A DNA stretch of 9,316 nt from NCBI GenBank assembly GCA_050257395.1, contig JBLMWU010000334.1:1-9316 (forward strand). Direction: 5' to 3'. A program made the position numbers and the translations under genes. The notes under the pieces were generated by a model. It made no database searches, was not told the DNA's origin, and saw only the letters and a list, made by a program, of their open reading frames with translations. The DNA comes from JAIRTY01 sp050257395. GTDB lineage: Bacteria; Actinomycetota; Actinomycetes; Streptosporangiales; Streptosporangiaceae. Below are positions 5,950-9,316 of the stretch, in pieces (position 1 is the first letter of the stretch; each line of letters begins with the position of its first letter).

Positions 5950-6905
5950 CCCTGCCGGTTACGGATCCGCAGCTCGCGGCGGAAGGACTCGGGGTCGCGC
6001 CCCGCCAGCGCGGCCTGTTCCTGACCGTGCTGCGCGAGCGCAGGTCCGCGGCGGTCGGCCTCGGGCTCATCGCGTTCTTCGTGGTGCTGTCGGTGGTGGC
6101 GCCGTTCATCTCGCCCTACAGCGCCAGCGCGCAGACCTGCGCGGTCTACGCGCCGCCGTCCGCTCACCACCTGCTGGGCTGCGACGACGGCGGCATCGAC
6201 ATGCTCAGCGAGCTGATGCAGGGCGGGCGGATCTCGCTGCTGGTCGGGTTCGCCGCCACCCTGGTGGCGATGGTCATCGGCGGCGGGGTGGGCATCCTGT
6301 CCGGCTACTTCGGCGGCTGGACCGACGTGGGACTGATGCGGGTCACCGACTACCTGCTGGTCATCCCCGACCTGGTGTTCGCGATCGTGATCGCGGACGT
6401 GTGGGGGGCGAGCCTGTTCCACGTGATCCTGGTGATCGGCATCCTGGAGTGGGCCTCCACCGCCCGGATCATCCGCGCGCAGGTGATGAGCCTGCGCGAG
6501 CGCGTGTACGTCAAGCGGGCCAAGGCGATCGGCGCGGGCCACGCCCGCATCATCGGGCGGCACATCCTGCCGCAGGTCGGCCCGCTGCTGATCGCCAACA
6601 CGGTGCTGACCGTGGCCATCGCGATCTACCTGGAGACCGCGCTGGCGTTCCTCGGGCTCGAAGACCCCAGCTTCACCACCTGGGGCACCATCCTGGAGCA
6701 CGCCTTCCAGCGGACCGCGATCTCCTCGGGCGCCTGGTGGGCGATCGTCCCGGACGGGTTCGCCATCGCCGGGATCATCGTCGGCTGCTTCCTGTTCGGG
6801 CAGGCCATCGAGGACGCGCTGAACCCGCGGCTGCGGGTGGCGCACCTGTCGGTGCGGCGCTGGCGGCTGCGCCCGCTGGCGGGACGGGGGCCCGGCGCGA
6901 TATGA
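5946..6905 (+). CDS. ABC transporter permease, DppC/OppC type
   Basis: This 319-residue second permease would pair with the DppB-type subunit to form the channel. An N-terminal cytoplasmic tail (1-33) leads into helix 1 (about 35-56). The external segment holds PPSAHHLLGCDDGGIDMLSE, which corresponds to the family's LGTD..GRD motif but with Cys for Thr. Further helices are at about 96-120, 137-152, 155-170, 212-236 and 265-286. The EAA loop reads LRERVYVKRAKAIGAGHARI (183-202), followed by RHILPQVGPLLI. Two cysteines (65 and 79) bracket the external loop. GAGG-type ribosome bases lie at 5934-5937, eight bases before ATG 5946, which overlaps the previous stop as ATGA. The C-terminus is an Arg-rich tail ending at the ATGA that starts the ATPase gene. 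Confidence 0.95.
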   Translation: MTLPVTDPQLAAEGLGVAPRQRGLFLTVLRERRSAAVGLGLIAFFVVLSVVAPFISPYSASAQTCAVYAPPSAHHLLGCDDGGIDMLSELMQGGRISLLVGFAATLVAMVIGGGVGILSGYFGGWTDVGLMRVTDYLLVIPDLVFAIVIADVWGASLFHVILVIGILEWASTARIIRAQVMSLRERVYVKRAKAIGAGHARIIGRHILPQVGPLLIANTVLTVAIAIYLETALAFLGLEDPSFTTWGTILEHAFQRTAISSGAWWAIVPDGFAIAGIIVGCFLFGQAIEDALNPRLRVAHLSVRRWRLRPLAGRGPGAI

Positions 6906-7867
6906 GCCTGCTGGAAGTGGAGGACCTGCACGTCTGGTTCGGGCTGCCGGGCGGCGGCTCGGTGCACGCGGCCGCCGGGGTCAGCTTCGCGCTCGGCCAG
7001 GGGGAGCGGTTCGGCCTGGTCGGCGAGTCCGGCTGCGGCAAGACCACCACCATCCTGGCGCTGATGGGGCTGCTGCCGCCCAACGCCGAGGTGGCCGGGG
7101 ACGTGCGGGTGGATGGCCGCAGCATCCTGGCGGGCGGCGAGGAGTCGGTGCGCCAGCACCGCTGGAAGGACATCGCGATGGTGTTCCAGGGCGCGATGAA
7201 CGCCCTGAACCCGGTGCAGAAGGTCGGCCGCCAGATCGCCGAGCCCATGGCCTTCCACGGCATCGCCAGCGGCGCCGCCGCCCGCAGGCGGGCCGGGGAG
7301 CTGCTGGAGCTGGTCGGCATCCCGGCCGCGGCGGGGGAACGGTACCCGCACGAGTTCTCCGGCGGCATGCGGCAGCGGGCCGCCATCGCGATGGCCCTGG
7401 CCTGCCAGCCCAAGGTGCTGCTGGCCGACGAGCCGACCACGGCGCTGGACGTGATGGTGCAGGCGCAGATCCTGGAGCTGCTCACCCGGCTGACCGACGA
7501 GCTGGGCCTGGCGCTGGTGCTGGTCACCCACGACCTGCCGGCGGTCGCCCAGGTGTGCGAGCGGGCGGCGGTCATGTACGCGGGGGAGATCATCGAGGCC
7601 GGTCCGGTGGAGGCGCTGTACCACTCGCCCCGCCACCCCTACACCCGGCTGCTGTTCGCCGCCACCCCGGACCTGTACGGGGACGAGGAGGTCGTGTCCA
7701 TCCCGGGCGCGCCGCCGCGGCTGGACGAGGACATCACGGGCTGCCCGTTCCGGCCGCGGTGTGACTCCGCGCTGGAGCGCTGCGCCGGCGAGCACCCGGT
7801 CCTGCTCGAGACCGGGCCGGGCCATCAGGCCGCCTGCCACCTCAACGACAAGGTGGGAACGACATGA
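6902..7867 (+). CDS. ABC transporter ATP-binding protein, DppD/OppD type
   Basis: This 321-residue cytoplasmic ATPase powers the importer. It has Walker A GESGCGKTT (41-49), the Q-loop in MVFQGAMNALNPV (Gln96), signature FSGGMRQRA (152-160), Walker B VLLADEP with Glu177, D-loop ALD and switch His210. All the key residues are present. The C-terminal oligopeptide/dipeptide transporter domain follows (about 232-321), starting near AGPVEALYHSPRHPYTRLL. It carries cysteines 281, 287, 294 and 312, in the spacing CxxxxxC-x6-C-x17-C; in structurally studied peptide importers of this family such cysteines hold a [4Fe-4S] cluster. Start ATG 6902 overlaps the permease stop as ATGA. The longer open frame back to 6401 is a shadow of the permease gene and lacks ATPase features. 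The end overlaps the second ATPase by four bases, suggesting coupled translation. Confidence 0.96.
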   Translation: MSLLEVEDLHVWFGLPGGGSVHAAAGVSFALGQGERFGLVGESGCGKTTTILALMGLLPPNAEVAGDVRVDGRSILAGGEESVRQHRWKDIAMVFQGAMNALNPVQKVGRQIAEPMAFHGIASGAAARRRAGELLELVGIPAAAGERYPHEFSGGMRQRAAIAMALACQPKVLLADEPTTALDVMVQAQILELLTRLTDELGLALVLVTHDLPAVAQVCERAAVMYAGEIIEAGPVEALYHSPRHPYTRLLFAATPDLYGDEEVVSIPGAPPRLDEDITGCPFRPRCDSALERCAGEHPVLLETGPGHQAACHLNDKVGTT

Positions 7868-8910
7868 GCGCCACCGGGCAGGCAGACGCGGCACCGGCGG
7901 CTGGCCGCAGCTCCGTCACGCCGCTGCTGGAGGTCGAGGGCCTGACCACCCACTACCCGGTGCGGCGCGGGCTGACAGAGCGGCTGACCGGCCGCCGCCA
8001 GCGGTACGTGCGGGCGGTGGACGGGGTCAGCTTCTCGCTGGCCAAGGGGGAGATGCTGGCGCTGGTGGGGGAGTCGGGCTGCGGCAAGACCACCACCGTG
8101 CAGAGCATCCTCGGCATGGTCCGCCCCACCAGCGGCGCCGTCCGGCTGCAGGGCACCGACATCGCCGGCCTGGCCGAGCGGCGGATCCGCCCGCTGCGGC
8201 GCCGCCTGCAGATGATCTACCAGGATCCGTACGAGTCGCTCGACCCCCGGTTCCGGGTCCGGGAGACGGTCGAGGAGCCGATGCTGGTGCACGGCATCGG
8301 CTCATCGCGGGCCGGGCGGCTGGACCTGATCACCGCGGCGCTGGAGCGGGCCGGGCTGTCCCCGGCCGGCGCCTACCTGGAGCGCTACCCGCACGAGCTG
8401 TCCGGCGGGCAGCGGCAGCGGGTGGCCATCGCCGCCGCCCTGGCCCTCAGCCCGGACCTGCTGCTGGCCGACGAGCCGGTGTCGATGCTGGACGTTTCGG
8501 TCCGGGCCGGGGTGCTGTCCCTGCTGGACGGGCTGCGCCGCAGCGGCGACATGGGCATCCTCATGATCACTCACGACCTGTCCACGGCGGCGCACTTCGC
8601 CGACCGGATCGCGGTCATGTACCTGGGCCGGATCGTCGAGCAGGGCCCGGCCCGCGAGGTGGTGCGCGACCCGCGGCACCCGTACACCAGGGCGCTGCTG
8701 TCGGTGGTGCCGCAGCGTGACCCCCGGCAGCGGTCGGCGCCGCAGATCCTGGCGGGCGAGACCCCCGACCCGGTGGACGTGCCCACGGGCTGCCGCTTCC
8801 ACCCCCGCTGCCCGGTCGCGCAGGGACGGTGCCGGGAAGAGGACCCGGCGCTGCGCCAGCCGTCCGCCGCCGCCAGCCCCGCCCACCAGGCGGCTTGCCT
8901 GTTCGCCTGA
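7864..8910 (+). CDS. ABC transporter ATP-binding protein, DppF/OppF type
   Basis: This 348-residue protein is the partner ATPase that would form a heterodimer with the preceding subunit. After a non-conserved 19-residue leader it shows LLEVEGLTTHYPVRRG and a basic insert (about 34-50) typical of DppF/OppF. Walker A is GESGCGKTT (69-77), the Q-loop Gln120 sits in YQDPYESLDPR, and the signature is LSGGQRQRV (179-187). Walker B is LLLADEP with Glu204, followed by SMLDVSV and switch His237. The C-terminal domain contains RHPYTRALLSVVP and cysteines 310, 316, 323 and 345, again the four-Cys pattern, so both ATPases could bind a cluster. ATG 7864 overlaps the preceding stop, and AAGGTGGGA at 7850-7858 is a ribosome site. 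It is the last gene of the operon. Confidence 0.96.
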   Translation: MSATGQADAAPAAGRSSVTPLLEVEGLTTHYPVRRGLTERLTGRRQRYVRAVDGVSFSLAKGEMLALVGESGCGKTTTVQSILGMVRPTSGAVRLQGTDIAGLAERRIRPLRRRLQMIYQDPYESLDPRFRVRETVEEPMLVHGIGSSRAGRLDLITAALERAGLSPAGAYLERYPHELSGGQRQRVAIAAALALSPDLLLADEPVSMLDVSVRAGVLSLLDGLRRSGDMGILMITHDLSTAAHFADRIAVMYLGRIVEQGPAREVVRDPRHPYTRALLSVVPQRDPRQRSAPQILAGETPDPVDVPTGCRFHPRCPVAQGRCREEDPALRQPSAAASPAHQAACLFA

Positions 8911-8996
8911 ACGGGCTCGCGCCGGGGCCGGCCTGTCCTGCCCGGCGGGCCGCTCCCGGCGGGACCCGGCCTGCCGCCTGGTTCACGGCGCGCTCG

Positions 8997-9034
8997 CCGG
9001 GCGGCCTGACCTGCCGCCGGCTCAGGCGGCCGGG
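8997..9034. terminator. Imperfect hairpin between the importer operon and convergent ptsI
   Basis: Arms CCGGGCGGCCTGA (8997-9009) and TCAGGCGGCCGGG (9022-9034) pair at 11 of 13 positions around a 12-base loop. It lies 86 bases after the last importer stop and overlaps the minus-strand ptsI stop, so it best serves the plus-strand operon. The DNA at 8921-8970 just before it is also rich in GC dyads, including CCCGGCGGG twice (8941-8949, 8955-8963). No U-tract is present. Confidence 0.5.
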
Positions 9035-9316
9035 TTGCTGCCGCCCTGGGGTGCTGCCAGCCCGGCTGCCTGGCGCACCGCGGCCTGGGCGGCGGCCGCG
9101 TCGGGGGCGTCCAGGGCCAGCGCGGCGAACTCCCGGCACTGTGCCAGGGTGTGGCGGGACAGGGCGTGGCGCACCGGAGCCAGGCTGCGCGCGGACATGG
9201 ACAGGCTGGTCACGCCGAGGCCGGTGAGGACGAGGGCGAACAGCGGGTCAGCGGCGGCCTCGCCGCAGACACCGGCCGGCTTGCCGGCGCTGCCCGCCGC
9301 GCCCGCGCACTCGGCG
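9022..9316 (-). CDS. ptsI: Phosphoenolpyruvate-protein phosphotransferase (PTS enzyme I), C-terminal part
   Basis: The frame is open to the right window edge, so only the last 97 residues are seen; the stop is TGA at 9024-9022. Enzyme I transfers phosphate from PEP to HPr in the cytoplasm, the first step of the sugar phosphotransferase system. The visible part holds GKPAGVCGEAAADPLFALVL, matching the VCGEMAGDP motif with the catalytic Cys of the PEP-binding barrel (Cys codon at 9265-9267). GLGVTSLSMSARSLAPVRHA follows, corresponding to the GLxxFSMS segment that ends the barrel. The remaining 45 or so residues are an Ala-rich helical tail with a Gly/Ser/Pro end, slightly longer than in the E. 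coli protein. The phospho-His domain lies outside the window. A short frame from an internal GTG at 9213 is not a separate gene. Confidence 0.9.
   Translation of the reverse strand, partial: AECAGAAGSAGKPAGVCGEAAADPLFALVLTGLGVTSLSMSARSLAPVRHALSRHTLAQCREFAALALDAPDAAAAQAAVRQAAGLAAPQGGSNPAA

Noticed and set aside
5916..7894. Long minus-strand open frames of 309 and 422 codons opposite the permease and ATPase genes
   Set aside because: They are rich in His/Gln/Arg/Asp/Gly, contain no recognisable domain and lie opposite genes with full conserved motifs. They are GC-driven antisense shadows.
7761..8720. 319-codon plus-strand frame overlapping the second ATPase
   Set aside because: It is Arg/Ala/Gly/Pro-rich nonsense in the shifted frame; the ATPase frame has every ABC motif.
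1..9316. A novel defence, toxin or mobile system
   Set aside because: No nuclease, helicase, reverse transcriptase, transposase, integrase, toxin pair or terminal repeats were seen; the content is a standard importer operon with housekeeping and membrane-protein neighbours.

Overview
The window is extremely GC-rich with dense coding on both strands, GTG starts, G/C-dominated third codon positions, actinobacterial-style lipoprotein export and a PTS enzyme I tail. All of this points to the chromosome of a high-GC actinomycete. I cannot name the genus from the sequence alone.

Layout, left to right. (1) Positions 1-1666, plus strand: the 3' part of a gene for an Ala/Pro/Gly-rich, single-pass membrane protein. 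It has internal tandem repeats, one transmembrane helix, a predicted extracytoplasmic BACON/Ig-like beta domain and a Pro/Ser tail. (2) Positions 1669-1712: a perfect 16-bp stem that separates this gene from the convergent next one. (3) Positions 1715-2881, minus strand: an acyl-CoA dehydrogenase family protein whose usual catalytic glutamate appears to be glutamine. (4) Positions 2882-3298: a 417-bp divergent intergenic region with several short dyads but no convincing consensus promoter. (5) Positions 3299-8910, plus strand: a complete five-gene ABC importer operon of the dipeptide/oligopeptide family, consisting of a lipoprotein binding protein, two permeases and two ATPases. The five genes are stitched together by stop/start overlaps (TGATG, then three ATGA junctions). 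(6) Positions 8997-9034: an imperfect hairpin between convergent genes. (7) Positions 9022 to the right edge, minus strand: the C-terminal 97 residues of PTS enzyme I (ptsI), including the active-site Cys motif.

How it works together. The importer is self-sufficient. The binding protein would capture a peptide-like solute outside the membrane, the DppB/DppC-type permeases form the channel, and the two ATPases drive uptake; both ATPases carry the C-terminal four-cysteine motif. The acyl-CoA dehydrogenase is transcribed divergently and shares the control region, so co-regulation is possible but unproven. The A/P-rich membrane protein and ptsI belong to neighbouring, separately terminated units.

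I did not find a new multi-gene system. The most unusual items are the acyl-CoA dehydrogenase lacking its catalytic Glu, the repeat-rich BACON-like membrane protein, and the cysteine features in permease C, the binding protein and the ATPases.
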